A DNA stretch of 43,303 nucleotides from a virus (IMGVR_UViG_3300021513_000008:1-43303); one strand, 5' to 3'. Positions 12,947 to 21,234 are shown, numbered from the stretch's first letter. The notes: generated by a model not told the origin, from the letters alone. Numbers and translations: made by a program.

Positions 12947-15511
12947 CTATACTCCAAAAGAAGCCTCTGCGTATCTTGCTGGCGTAGGTGTATCTGTTTT
13001 TGAAGTCCACGTATCAGGGTCATATTCATCACAATCTTGTATTGCACCACCACTATCACCACAAAAAATATACCCCTTATCATTTATTGTTGTAGCTGCT
13101 AAAAACGCTCTTCCCGGTGTTGGCATATCTGTTTTTGATACCCAAGTATCGGGGTCATATTCGTCAGTGTCTTGTAAATTACTCATACCCCCATAAATAT
13201 AGCCTTTATCTAATATTGTTGATGCCGCTAAATATTGTCTTGCCGGTGTAGGAGCATTAGTTTTTGAAGTCCATGTATTAGGATCGTATTCATCACAATC
13301 TTGAAGAGCAGCACTACCATATCCACAATAAATATATCCTTTATCAGAGATAGTTGATGCCGCTAATCTACTTCTTGCTGGCGTAGGTGCATCTATTTTT
13401 GATGTCCAAGTGTCAGGATTATACTCGTCTGTATCTTGAAGAGCAGCACTACCATATCCACAATAAATATATCCTTTATCAGAGATAGTTGATGCCGCTA
13501 ATCTACTTCTTGCTGGCGTAGGTGCATCTGTTTTTGATGTCCAAGTGTCAGGATTATACTCGTCTGTGTCTTGTAATGATGCAGTACCATAACCACAATA
13601 AATATAACCTTTATTACTTATTGTAGAAGCCGCTAAATACTGCCTTCCCGGTGTTGGCATGTCAGTTTTATTAGTCCAAGTATCCGGGGCATATTCGTCT
13701 GTATCTTGAAGAACATCAGTATCATAACCACCAGCAATATATCCTATTGTTGCACAAGTAGCTATTTCGGCAATAACAGAACTAAATACTTTTACCCATT
13801 TACCACTAACCCAAATCAGTATCATAAATTCATATTGACTAAACTGTAATGGGGTATCAGTGTATAAATCATCAGAAGCAACATATGCACCATCAGCATG
13901 TGTACTAATAATCCCAACCCTACTACCTTCTGGAACAGCAGTAGAAGGTAATGTAAGAGTATTTGCAGTTGTCATTAAGTATAATTTCTCAAGACCAGAA
14001 ACAGGAACAGTAAAATCAGCATCTAATTCTGTTTGGTTTTGAAATAGCTGAAATTCAGTATCATCTTCATTACCAGAACTTCCAGATGAAGCGTGACTAT
14101 GTAAAGTGGTTTCACCGCCATCTGTTAAACCATCATGCTGTGCTTCTGTTAAATGATGATATTCTCCAGCCTGTCCACCTTGTAAATTAGTTAATGCATT
14201 ATGATCAGAAGTGGTTAATGACTTTCTACTAAAAACTTCATCACGCCAATCAATATAATCATCACCTTCATCAGTGGTAACAATTCTAGCTTTTACTGTA
14301 TTTGTCCAATCTTTATCAGTTTGGAAAATAACGGTAGCAATCGGTCTTAATTCGGGTAATAATGTTTCGTTTGTTACTAAAGAATGAATTTCTGTTTTTG
14401 CACCAGTTCTAGCTTTTGCTTTTGTCCCATAAGAATTTTGACCAACAAATACTATTGCTGGTTTATTTTTTTCAGTAGATGCAAAAACATGATATAATAC
14501 AAAATCATGTTCGGGAACTTCTGTTAGTTGCCAAACAGTACCAGTCCATTCATTATAATACAATCTACCTGTAGCACTAGAAGAATTTAAAACTGAATAT
14601 CCAGCCCGAATTGTTTTCTCTAAATCACCAGCACTTCCAATTAAATTATAAATTGGTAAACCAACTGTAGAAGCTACTGCTGCGATATCAATGACAAGAT
14701 CTTCATCTTTAACCACACCACTACTAACACCAAATTGTGCATGTGTATTACTACTTGCATCACCATCAGCAGAAATATCGGCCAATCCTAATCCAGAATC
14801 ATAGAATAAACCAACTTCATAATGCAAATATTCATGAACTGCTCCAGGCATACTTAATCCATGTCGTTCTTCCCCAACATAGATTGCTTTTGCTTCACTT
14901 TTATCCCAATAAATAATAGAAACAAGTGCTTTATTTTTAATAATATCACTAATATCAGCACCAGCGACATGCGTAGCAATAAGAGTAGCATCAAGAAAAT
15001 AAATAAGATGTAAACCTTCAGTATCGGCAATAACCACAGTACTTGCGGCTGTTTTGTTAAATTCTTTACCTTGATACCAATAGGAAAATGAAGAAGCTAC
15101 AGGGGAAATAGAAAGGGTTCTGGTTGCATCAGTAAAAGAAAATGTAGAATCTGTTAAATTTGGAAAACCTGTTGGCTCACCTTCAATATCAAATCTTTTC
15201 CCTATTTCTGCTAAAATTGTTTCTACATTTGTACCATTATAATAATCATCTGAATCATCTACTGATATTTCATCTGCATCCGGTACTGTAGAAGTTCCAC
15301 CAGTTTGTGTAAAAGTTAAAGGAGAAGTATCAGTTACAGTCCATAATGAACCATCATCTATTTGAAAACATAAACAATATAATCCATCATCATCTGTAAT
15401 AGAAGAACCGTCAGGGTTAGTTGTTATTGCATTACGAGCGGTGGCATCAGCAACAACCCATCTTGCTATTCTATGTATATCAGTATCTTTTAACTTCCCA
15501 TGCCAAGGCAT
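12947..15511 (-). CDS. Large tail fibre protein with C-terminal kelch propeller (first of three)
   Basis: An 854-residue fibre. The N-terminal part (1-550) begins MPWHGKLKDTDIHRIARWVV and contains fibre-typical beta sequence, including a YHHLTEAQHDGLTDGG segment (about 450-465) of the sort that recurs in phage fibres, and a Gly/Ser linker. A beta domain (about 480-590) resembles the head domain of the two smaller kelch fibres. Residues about 595-850 contain six kelch units (LQDTDEYAPDTW to IQDCDEYDPDTW). Two neighbouring units are nearly identical at DNA level. It probably attaches to the baseplate by its N-terminus and carries the propeller at its tip. Confidence 0.88.
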   Translation of the reverse strand: MPWHGKLKDTDIHRIARWVVADATARNAITTNPDGSSITDDDGLYCLCFQIDDGSLWTVTDTSPLTFTQTGGTSTVPDADEISVDDSDDYYNGTNVETILAEIGKRFDIEGEPTGFPNLTDSTFSFTDATRTLSISPVASSFSYWYQGKEFNKTAASTVVIADTEGLHLIYFLDATLIATHVAGADISDIIKNKALVSIIYWDKSEAKAIYVGEERHGLSMPGAVHEYLHYEVGLFYDSGLGLADISADGDASSNTHAQFGVSSGVVKDEDLVIDIAAVASTVGLPIYNLIGSAGDLEKTIRAGYSVLNSSSATGRLYYNEWTGTVWQLTEVPEHDFVLYHVFASTEKNKPAIVFVGQNSYGTKAKARTGAKTEIHSLVTNETLLPELRPIATVIFQTDKDWTNTVKARIVTTDEGDDYIDWRDEVFSRKSLTTSDHNALTNLQGGQAGEYHHLTEAQHDGLTDGGETTLHSHASSGSSGNEDDTEFQLFQNQTELDADFTVPVSGLEKLYLMTTANTLTLPSTAVPEGSRVGIISTHADGAYVASDDLYTDTPLQFSQYEFMILIWVSGKWVKVFSSVIAEIATCATIGYIAGGYDTDVLQDTDEYAPDTWTNKTDMPTPGRQYLAASTISNKGYIYCGYGTASLQDTDEYNPDTWTSKTDAPTPARSRLAASTISDKGYIYCGYGSAALQDTDEYNPDTWTSKIDAPTPARSRLAASTISDKGYIYCGYGSAALQDCDEYDPNTWTSKTNAPTPARQYLAASTILDKGYIYGGMSNLQDTDEYDPDTWVSKTDMPTPGRAFLAATTINDKGYIFCGDSGGAIQDCDEYDPDTWTSKTDTPTPARYAEASFGV
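13301..13570 (-). repeat. Two nearly identical 135-bp kelch units in tandem
   Basis: Positions 13301-13435 and 13436-13570 differ at only two bases over 135 bp. Each encodes one 45-residue kelch unit (RSRLAASTISDKGYIYCGYG, SAALQDTDEYNPDTW or its QDCDEY variant). Other units in the array are clearly more divergent, so this is a recent duplication or gene conversion. The unit length of exactly 45 codons means that gain or loss of a unit keeps the frame. Confidence 0.9.
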
Positions 15512-15708
15512 TATACATCATCCTCCGCCATTAAAACCATAACTGGTCCATTATCTGTATATGTATGGTGTGCTTCACCACTTACATCAGGATTAGCTAA
15601 TACTGGAATAGCATATTGAGTTTTGCTTTCACTACTTTCCAAAGAATCACCAACAGGTAATTCTTTTACTGTTCCATTTATAACTACTAATGGTCTACGT
15701 ATAGCCAT
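15511..15708 (-). CDS. Small virion-associated protein, 65 residues
   Basis: A short protein starting MAIRRPLVVINGTVKELPVGD, a strand-turn-strand pattern often found at the beginning of phage fibre or baseplate accessory proteins, and ending in an acidic tail (LMAEDDV). It overlaps its neighbours by single bases (TAATG type junctions) on both sides, so it belongs to the fibre operon. It may be a separate peptide that caps or links fibres. No family is recognised; the coding call rests on tight coupling and composition. Confidence 0.65.
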   Translation of the reverse strand: MAIRRPLVVINGTVKELPVGDSLESSESKTQYAIPVLANPDVSGEAHHTYTDNGPVMVLMAEDDV

Positions 15709-16217
15709 TATGCCAACTCAATCGGTTGTCCAATTTCAGTATTAATTGTAGTAGCATTATTAGCTATACCAACTCTTTGTACAATATTTCCCGATGAACT
15801 AGGTGCAGTAGCAACAACACCACCAGCAGTAGTAGTATCCAAGAAATATAATCCTGCAGTTAATCCAGATAATTGATTATTACTTCCTTCAAAATAAATA
15901 GTAGCATTACTTCCAGAAGTCACAGTATCAAGTACAAAACCATGTGCTGGTTTTCCATTAGTTGTAGCATCTGCTTTACGACACTTAAAAGAACCACTAT
16001 CATCATAAATATTTACATAATCACCAGCAGCTAAATTTTCACTTGCTTCAACTAAAGCAGTATCAGCACCAATACCTGTTGGCAATAGTGAATTATCTAT
16101 TTTACCACCAGAATCCAGTGCTATAATATCACCGGCATTTGCAGCTCCAGCGCTAGAACTTGTTGCTTCTACTTCTTTTAATAACCCACTATCTTGTTTA
16201 ATATATTTATCAGACAT
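15708..16217 (-). CDS. Beta-rich tail accessory protein, paralogue of the next gene
   Basis: A 169-residue protein. The N-terminus (GDIIALDSGGKIDNSLLP) is a motif common in phage fibre proteins. Residues 55-169 form a beta domain (NLAAGDYVNIYDDSGSF, KPAHGFVLD, LSGLTAGLYFLDTT, VQRVGIANNA...IEL). The last part matches the end of the protein at 16230 (VQQIGIAYSSDQLLIDIAQ), so the two share a fold, probably a trimeric or decoration-type beta domain. It is co-translated with the fibre genes. The role is likely structural at the fibre base or tail tip. Confidence 0.7.
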   Translation of the reverse strand: MSDKYIKQDSGLLKEVEATSSSAGAANAGDIIALDSGGKIDNSLLPTGIGADTALVEASENLAAGDYVNIYDDSGSFKCRKADATTNGKPAHGFVLDTVTSGSNATIYFEGSNNQLSGLTAGLYFLDTTTAGGVVATAPSSSGNIVQRVGIANNATTINTEIGQPIELA

Positions 16218-16229
16218 TAGAATCCTCCA

Positions 16230-16718
16230 TTAAGTTAGAATAATTCTCTGTGCTATATCAATTAATAATTGATCACTTGAATAAGCTATACCAATTTGTT
16301 GTACATATCCTGAATTTGGTGCAATTTGTGTGAATAAACCATTTGTACTAATATAAACCGGTAAACCAGAAGTCCAAACTACCCCAGAAATAGATATTAT
16401 TCCCGTTCGTTGCACTGGTACATTTACTCCGGCAACAACAGCTTGCATACTTATCCCTAATCCAATAGTATCTAAATCAGTATGATCTGCATATACTGCA
16501 TAGTTATTTTTTATTGCAATTATACGTGTACCACCAATATTACTATTAGTAGAAATTAAAACTATTGATTTTGTGGGATATCCAGTAATAACAGATAAAC
16601 CAATACCAGTAGTAAGAAGTAATAAACCCTCTGGTAAATTACCAGTGCCACCGCCATCTTCTAATGTAGATATGCGTAATGGAAGTTCTTTATTTACAAA
16701 ATCTTCAAACGCACCCAT
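16230..16718 (-). CDS. Beta-rich tail accessory protein, paralogue of the previous gene
   Basis: A 162-residue protein with a short N-terminal helical part (MGAFEDFVNKELPLRISTLE) and a beta domain that includes GLPVYISTNGLFTQIAPNSG and VQQIGIAYSSDQLLIDIAQ, equivalent to segments of the protein at 15708. Despite low identity, the ordered motifs (YVQQIGIA, then D..IGQ or DIAQ, then I.L at the end) point to duplication. The start overlaps the stop of the 585-residue gene by one base. It is probably a structural tail component; the exact location on the virion is unknown. Confidence 0.65.
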   Translation of the reverse strand: MGAFEDFVNKELPLRISTLEDGGGTGNLPEGLLLLTTGIGLSVITGYPTKSIVLISTNSNIGGTRIIAIKNNYAVYADHTDLDTIGLGISMQAVVAGVNVPVQRTGIISISGVVWTSGLPVYISTNGLFTQIAPNSGYVQQIGIAYSSDQLLIDIAQRIILT

Positions 16719-18475
16719 TATGCAATTTCCTCAATAATAATTTGTGCTGTTCCTGATGTATTTGATACAGCATTTGCCTGATCTTTGTTATACCAAAGAT
16801 TTCCATTAATATTTACTATACCAGATGGTGAAGTGATTGTGAACTCATTTTCTTCATTTGTTATAGTTGAATCATAAGTATATATTGTTCCACCATTAGG
16901 AGCAGAACCTCCTTTTGATAGATTTTCACAAGTCAATTTATTTACATCTGCAACATTTGTACCTAAATCAACTTCTCTATTAGGCCAAGCAGCGATAGTA
17001 AGAGTTCTGGAAGTAAAACCACCAACAACTTCATTCCCAGTAATTGTTGCGGACAAACCAGCATTATTTTTTGGTGCGACGCCAACAAAACCCCAAGCAG
17101 CAGAACCTTTTGCATCTGAATCAATAATAGATATTTGACGAGTAAAAATTTTTAAACCGCCAGTAAAACCAGAACCTAACCATGTACCAGATACAGGGAT
17201 ATCTAAATCTGGGACATCAGCTAGTTTCTGATTGCTTGTTGCGGTAATTGTATGGGTAACACCACTTGGTGAAGAAACAAGCCGTGTAGAACTCTGTGAA
17301 ACGCTCACAATCGGAGCAATATCTGCAACTTCGATTACTTTAGAGAACGTTGCTTGTGTATCATTAGATTGTTTATATGCTATAATTCTAAAATTAATTG
17401 TACTATCATTATAACTTCCAGGGTGTGTACAAGTTATTTCTTTATTTTGTGTATATGTTGTTGTATCCACAAACGAAAAATCATCATTTGGACTTGAATA
17501 AACAAGAGAAGTGAAATCAGATACCTCTGTATCTTGATAACCAATTTCATTATTTTTAAATGCGGCTTGTCCAGAAGGATAAGTAGCCCCATTATCAACA
17601 AATTGCGGAGTTAACTGATCTAATATAATTGTATTTGATGATTGAAATTCATTACCAATAGTTCCTAATGAATTTTTAGCTTCAACAACGGCATAATATC
17701 CACTACCTTGACCGCCACCAACATAGGCAGCAATATCAAAAATCCCACCAGAAATAGCTATCCATGTATATGCCTGAAATGCAGAATTACCAACAACACG
17801 AACATGCGTTGCCCCTGCTTCTACAGTTCCCGTAATATGTACGATATCATTGAATTTCACAGCAGTTTGTGAACCAGGATACTCACCTATCAAGCAAGAT
17901 AATACTTCTGGCCCAGCTACAGCACGATTAATAATAACAGAAGTAGTGCTACCTGTACTACTTTCTACTAAAATAGTACGAGTCGTTGAAACAACAATAT
18001 CAACAGAACCATAAAATAAACGACGATCATTTACATATTGTTGTAAATTTGTACAGACTATTCCATCAACAGTGATAATAGGTGAATAATTCAATCCTCC
18101 TTCAACCATAAAATTAATTGTTACAGTATCATCATCTGTTGTTGCCTCTTTTATAACTGCATTAACTGGAACCGTATTAGGTTCATATATCTTATTACCT
18201 ACAATACCCGTATTAGAAACTACATCCGTTACAAATATCTGACCTAATTGACTTTCACTATTTAAAGAACTACAAGTGACTACATTTGCTTGGATTATTT
18301 CTTCTACTATTTCTACATTAATTATTTCTTCTACTATAGCTGCTTCGATAATTTCTTCTACTAAAGCTACCTCAATAGTTTCTTCTGCTAAAGTTACGTC
18401 AATAACTTCTTCAGTTAATATGGCATTGATAGTTTCTTCTACCAATTCTACTTGAATACACTCACACTCAGCCAT
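16718..18475 (-). CDS. Tail protein with N-terminal 9-residue repeats and Ig-like domains
   Basis: A 585-residue protein. After MAECECIQ, residues 9-62 are six consecutive 9-residue repeats (VELVEETIN, AILTEEVID, VTLAEETIE and so on). The rest is beta-rich with Ig-like character (KFNDIVHITGTVEAGATHVR, VVEAKNSLG, APIVSVSQSSTRLV). Sequences such as TLTIAAWPNREVDLGTNVAD near the C-terminus resemble bacterial Ig-type domains in fibres. It overlaps both neighbours by a few bases. It is probably a baseplate or fibre shaft component; the repeats could form a stacked beta-strand spine or a multimerisation segment. Confidence 0.7.
   Translation of the reverse strand: MAECECIQVELVEETINAILTEEVIDVTLAEETIEVALVEEIIEAAIVEEIINVEIVEEIIQANVVTCSSLNSESQLGQIFVTDVVSNTGIVGNKIYEPNTVPVNAVIKEATTDDDTVTINFMVEGGLNYSPIITVDGIVCTNLQQYVNDRRLFYGSVDIVVSTTRTILVESSTGSTTSVIINRAVAGPEVLSCLIGEYPGSQTAVKFNDIVHITGTVEAGATHVRVVGNSAFQAYTWIAISGGIFDIAAYVGGGQGSGYYAVVEAKNSLGTIGNEFQSSNTIILDQLTPQFVDNGATYPSGQAAFKNNEIGYQDTEVSDFTSLVYSSPNDDFSFVDTTTYTQNKEITCTHPGSYNDSTINFRIIAYKQSNDTQATFSKVIEVADIAPIVSVSQSSTRLVSSPSGVTHTITATSNQKLADVPDLDIPVSGTWLGSGFTGGLKIFTRQISIIDSDAKGSAAWGFVGVAPKNNAGLSATITGNEVVGGFTSRTLTIAAWPNREVDLGTNVADVNKLTCENLSKGGSAPNGGTIYTYDSTITNEENEFTITSPSGIVNINGNLWYNKDQANAVSNTSGTAQIIIEEIA
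18290..18451 (-). repeat. Six tandem 27-bp coding repeats (9-residue units)
   Basis: Codons 9-62 of the 585-residue tail gene. Each unit follows the pattern V/A-x-L/I-V/A/T-E-E-T/V/I-I-N/D/E. The third position and the two Glu are constant or nearly so. The DNA copies are diverged (TTCTTCTACTATTTCTAC-like on the plus strand), so selection acts on the protein pattern. Confidence 0.85.
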
Positions 18476-18846
18476 TAAGAAGTCCTAGTCATATCTTTTT
18501 TGATTGTCACTTTTCCATCATCATCATCTGTAGGTAAAATAGTTGTAACTTCACCAATAGAAGAAACAAATTGAAAATCATAATAATATTTACCTGGATC
18601 TATATTAGTATCAGTACTAAGTAATATGGCTATAATTTCACCTGTCGGATGTGCCGGATCTGCTTCCATACAATTAATTATTTTTTGTAAAACTGCATCC
18701 GCATCAATATCATCTTTTGATTTTTTAAAGGTAATATATAATGTTCCCCCATCTACAGAAATAGGATTACCCGTTACTTTGTCAGAAAGAACTACTTTAT
18801 ACTTTCGTGTATCCCCCCTATAAAAATCACGTATTCCTGCAGACAT
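18475..18846 (-). CDS. Baseplate upper-protein (BppU N-terminal)-like domain
   Basis: A 123-residue single-domain protein. The sequence DFYRGDTRKYKVVLSDKVTG, then GGTLYITFKKSKDD, and PGKYYYDFQFVSS follow the strand order of the Ig-like N-terminal domain of upper baseplate proteins (BppU type) and related fibre-binding domains. In siphophages these anchor receptor-binding proteins to the baseplate. Here the domain is free-standing, just upstream of the repeat-containing tail gene with a one-base overlap, so it may act as an adaptor for the kelch fibres. Confidence 0.65.
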   Translation of the reverse strand: MSAGIRDFYRGDTRKYKVVLSDKVTGNPISVDGGTLYITFKKSKDDIDADAVLQKIINCMEADPAHPTGEIIAILLSTDTNIDPGKYYYDFQFVSSIGEVTTILPTDDDDGKVTIKKDMTRTS

Positions 18847-18925
18847 AATATCCTCACAATACTCTATCTATAAATTTCTAACTATTTTATATTTAAAAAC
18901 TATACAGTTAAAACATCAATTTAAA

Positions 18926-19558
18926 TCAACTACCACCTGTTTCAAACATACAACCCCAACCCCCAGTATTAACATAAGTGGGATCTGTAAGAGCCTTATG
19001 ACCAGCCACTTGTCCAGATATAACTTCAAACCAAATATCTACTGAACTTACATGACTATTTTTATTCAAGAAAGGTATTATTTTACCTCCCCCAAGTAAG
19101 GGCCATGTTTGTAACATAGTTAGATTTGTATATGGATGACCAGTTCCAAAATAAAAAGGATTACCACCATTACCAGGTACATAATTCCTAAATACTTTCG
19201 GCTGTAAAAATCCTATGGGGACATCGGCTGAATCAAAAATTAAAGGTATAATAGACACTGCGGCTTCACTACCGTTCATATAAGCTTTGAACTGAATTCC
19301 TACAACTAATGCAGAACCGTCACCAATTATTTTACTCTCTGCTATTAAATTAGCTAGACTAGTTGATGTTAATTGGGTCTCATCATCAACAGTCTTTGTT
19401 CGATCGGGTGCAGATTGAAGAAAAGAAAAATGACGATTAGCTTGATCCATTAATTGAATTACCCGTGCGTTACTTTCTGTATCTTGTTCGTATGCATCAC
19501 GAATAGCAATAGCTTCTCCACCAGCTTGATCATTAATTAATATACTTTTTTCAGCCAT
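18926..19558 (-). CDS. Virion protein with shared N-terminal anchor, copy B
   Basis: A 210-residue protein starting MAEKSILINDQAGGEAIA, identical to the beginning of the protein at 20377. Homology continues through RVIQLMD (residues 33-39) and then fades into a divergent beta-rich C-terminal region (VSIIPLIFDSADVPIGFL). Over 70 bases at the 5' end (19494-19563) there is only one mismatch to copy A (20990-21059). The pattern, a constant N-terminus with a variable C-terminus, is typical of exchangeable receptor-binding or decoration proteins. The glycosyltransferase gene lies between the two copies. Confidence 0.7.
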   Translation of the reverse strand: MAEKSILINDQAGGEAIAIRDAYEQDTESNARVIQLMDQANRHFSFLQSAPDRTKTVDDETQLTSTSLANLIAESKIIGDGSALVVGIQFKAYMNGSEAAVSIIPLIFDSADVPIGFLQPKVFRNYVPGNGGNPFYFGTGHPYTNLTMLQTWPLLGGGKIIPFLNKNSHVSSVDIWFEVISGQVAGHKALTDPTYVNTGGWGCMFETGGS

Positions 19559-19580
19559 AATAATTCCCCAAAAAAAAAAA

Positions 19581-20375
19581 TTAAATTTTACTTTGTTGAT
19601 AAACTTTCACCATATCTGGTAACAAGTAAGTTTTTATTTCTCTTCCTTCTACAAAAACTTTTTGTAAACGATTATATGAACCTAATAAATTATGAATGAT
19701 AGATATATATTTATTATTTACATAAAATCCATCTATTTTTAATTCTATAATATCATCTTTGTTCCAACCAGTTAAATAATTATATTCTTGGGGTAAATTA
19801 TTTTTATCTAACCCTAAATAAAAACTTGCAAATTCAAAACAAAGTTGTTCAACAAAAGGAGAAAATACTTTTTTTGTTTTATAATATTCTCTGGTTTTAT
19901 TAAATAACTCCATTTGATTATTAAAAACCATTACACCTGTATTTAAACTTTTTGTATACGCTTCATATGGAATTTCACAGCTTAAATGTTGAAAATTAAC
20001 CACTCTATTTCCTAATGGGAGAAAAGATGCACCAAAACCATAAATATCTGCAAATTCTGATAATTGTGTAAAACAGTGTGGATTTTGTACCCAAACATCT
20101 GAATCAATATAAATAAATTTATCTTGTTTTACAATTTGATCTAAATTAATTTTTAAATCATGCGCATATTTAAGATATGATGCTTTTTCAAATTTATAAA
20201 AAGTAGTATCAACTGATATACTTAATTTTTGTAAGTAATTAATTTGATATGGATGTAAATCATATCCTAATACAGTTAAATTTTTTAATATTTTTTCTTC
20301 TTTTTTCAAAGAAGTAATTAAATACATTAATAGAGGAAAATATGTAGATGTAGTTATTGTATATATAGGATACAT
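19581..20375 (-). CDS. Glycosyltransferase, GT8-like
   Basis: A 264-residue protein with hallmarks of a GT-A fold retaining transferase: N-terminal strands (YTITTSTYFPLLMYLITSL), a DxD motif in FIYIDSDVWVQNP (about 97-109), and SLNTGVMVFNNQ, the typical GT8 segment after it. A later His (IIHNLLG) may complete metal binding. It would transfer a sugar from a nucleotide-sugar donor to host surface, phage protein or phage DNA. I placed the start at ATG 20375, two bases after the upstream stop. An earlier in-frame start (20420) would overlap the preceding gene by 44 bases. It lies between duplicated virion proteins, which makes virion glycosylation a real possibility. Confidence 0.75.
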   Translation of the reverse strand: MYPIYTITTSTYFPLLMYLITSLKKEEKILKNLTVLGYDLHPYQINYLQKLSISVDTTFYKFEKASYLKYAHDLKINLDQIVKQDKFIYIDSDVWVQNPHCFTQLSEFADIYGFGASFLPLGNRVVNFQHLSCEIPYEAYTKSLNTGVMVFNNQMELFNKTREYYKTKKVFSPFVEQLCFEFASFYLGLDKNNLPQEYNYLTGWNKDDIIELKIDGFYVNNKYISIIHNLLGSYNRLQKVFVEGREIKTYLLPDMVKVYQQSKI

Positions 20376-20376
20376 A

Positions 20377-21054
20377 TTAATATCCAAACCCTTGATCTTT
20401 TGGGCTACAATTAAAAGCAAAATCAGGTTCTACACGTCTAGCATGACCGGATAAAATCCAAGCATAGAATCGAATATCCGGGTAAGCATTATAGGTATCA
20501 TCCCCGTCAAAACGAAAAAGAAAATTTAAAAAATTAGCACCACATAAATCCCAAGAAAACATTGACGTGTAATTCCAATAAGTCCCAGACATATCAATAT
20601 ATAAAGAATCTTGGGGAGTGCCCATACCATCAAGAGCAGGGTTAATAGGAAAGAAAGGATGAAAAGGTAGAGCACCAATTATTTCTGGTGTAGCAGAAAA
20701 ATTATCCATAACAATATGAGGAATTACTTTAATTGAAAAAGAACCCCCATAATCTCTAATATATGATTGATAAGTATCATCAAACTTAAATTTAACACAA
20801 CCTACTAATGTTTCACCATCACCTACAGACATAACACCATTAATTAAATCACTACCATAAGAATAAGTAGTATTATCTACTAATCTTACTTGGAAATCAT
20901 CGTGACCTATGCCTGTTAAAGGTAATTTTCTTGTGGCTTTGTCCATTAATTGAATAACACGATTATTAGTATCAGCATCTACTTCTGCTGCATCACGAGT
21001 AGCAATAGCTTCTCCACCAGCTTGATCATTAATTAATATACTTTTTTCAGCCAT
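20377..21054 (-). CDS. Virion protein with shared N-terminal anchor, copy A
   Basis: A 225-residue protein whose first residues MAEKSILINDQAGGEAIA equal those of the protein at 18926, followed by a related RVIQLMDKA segment and a different beta-rich C-terminal part (SIKVIPHIVMDNF, IRFYAWILSGHAR). Both copies end with a similar W-x-x-S/V-G strand region (FYAWILSGHA versus IWFEVISGQV), so they are true paralogues. GGAG lies 7 bases before ATG 21054, which I prefer to an ATG four codons earlier. It is the first gene after the late promoter at 21099-21138, so it heads a fibre/lysis transcript. Probably a tail-tip or decoration protein. Confidence 0.7.
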   Translation of the reverse strand: MAEKSILINDQAGGEAIATRDAAEVDADTNNRVIQLMDKATRKLPLTGIGHDDFQVRLVDNTTYSYGSDLINGVMSVGDGETLVGCVKFKFDDTYQSYIRDYGGSFSIKVIPHIVMDNFSATPEIIGALPFHPFFPINPALDGMGTPQDSLYIDMSGTYWNYTSMFSWDLCGANFLNFLFRFDGDDTYNAYPDIRFYAWILSGHARRVEPDFAFNCSPKDQGFGY

Positions 21055-21098
21055 AATAAGCTCCAAAAATTAAATTTTATGTTATATTATTTTATAAT

Positions 21099-21138
21099 AT
21101 AATACATTATTTATAAAAAATAAACAAGATTTTTGCAG
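21099..21138 (-). promoter_or_regulatory. Late promoter with conserved upstream block
   Basis: On the minus strand a -35 TTGTTT (21127-21122) and a -10 TATTAT (21104-21099) are separated by 17 bases. The 13 bases directly upstream (CTGCAAAAATCTT, partly overlapping the -35) are identical to those before the coat-gene promoter at 40754-40793, which also has a 17-base spacer and the same -10. It would drive the genes from 21054 leftwards. Confidence 0.65.
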
Positions 21139-21151
21139 AGGAAATCATTTT

Positions 21152-21234
21152 AACCAGATCAGTTACTTATTTTATTAATAGTAGCTATCGTACATAGTTA
21201 ATCTGCGCTGATCTGATTAATTCTGAAGCTACTA
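21152..21234 (-). other. Interlocked complementary segments, possible pseudoknot RNA
   Basis: Between the stop at 21268 and the late promoter, four segments pair in an interlocked order: 21152-21162 with 21208-21218 (11 positions) and 21179-21186 (TAGTAGCT) with 21227-21234 (AGCTACTA, 8 bp). In the minus-strand RNA the first helix has a G-U pair where the plus-strand version has a C-A mismatch, which favours the minus-strand transcript. The two helices form an H-type pseudoknot topology or are mutually exclusive. Function is unknown: a 3' end stabiliser, a terminator or a processing site. Confidence 0.4.

Noticed and set aside
10478-15511. Diversity-generating retroelement acting on the kelch fibres
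   Set aside because: No reverse transcriptase, no template repeat and no adenine-specific variation pattern seen; repeat differences look like ordinary recombination and drift.
10478-15511. CRISPR array suggested by regularly repeated sequence
   Set aside because: The repeats are coding, 135-150 bp long, and encode kelch units; there are no short repeats with unique spacers.
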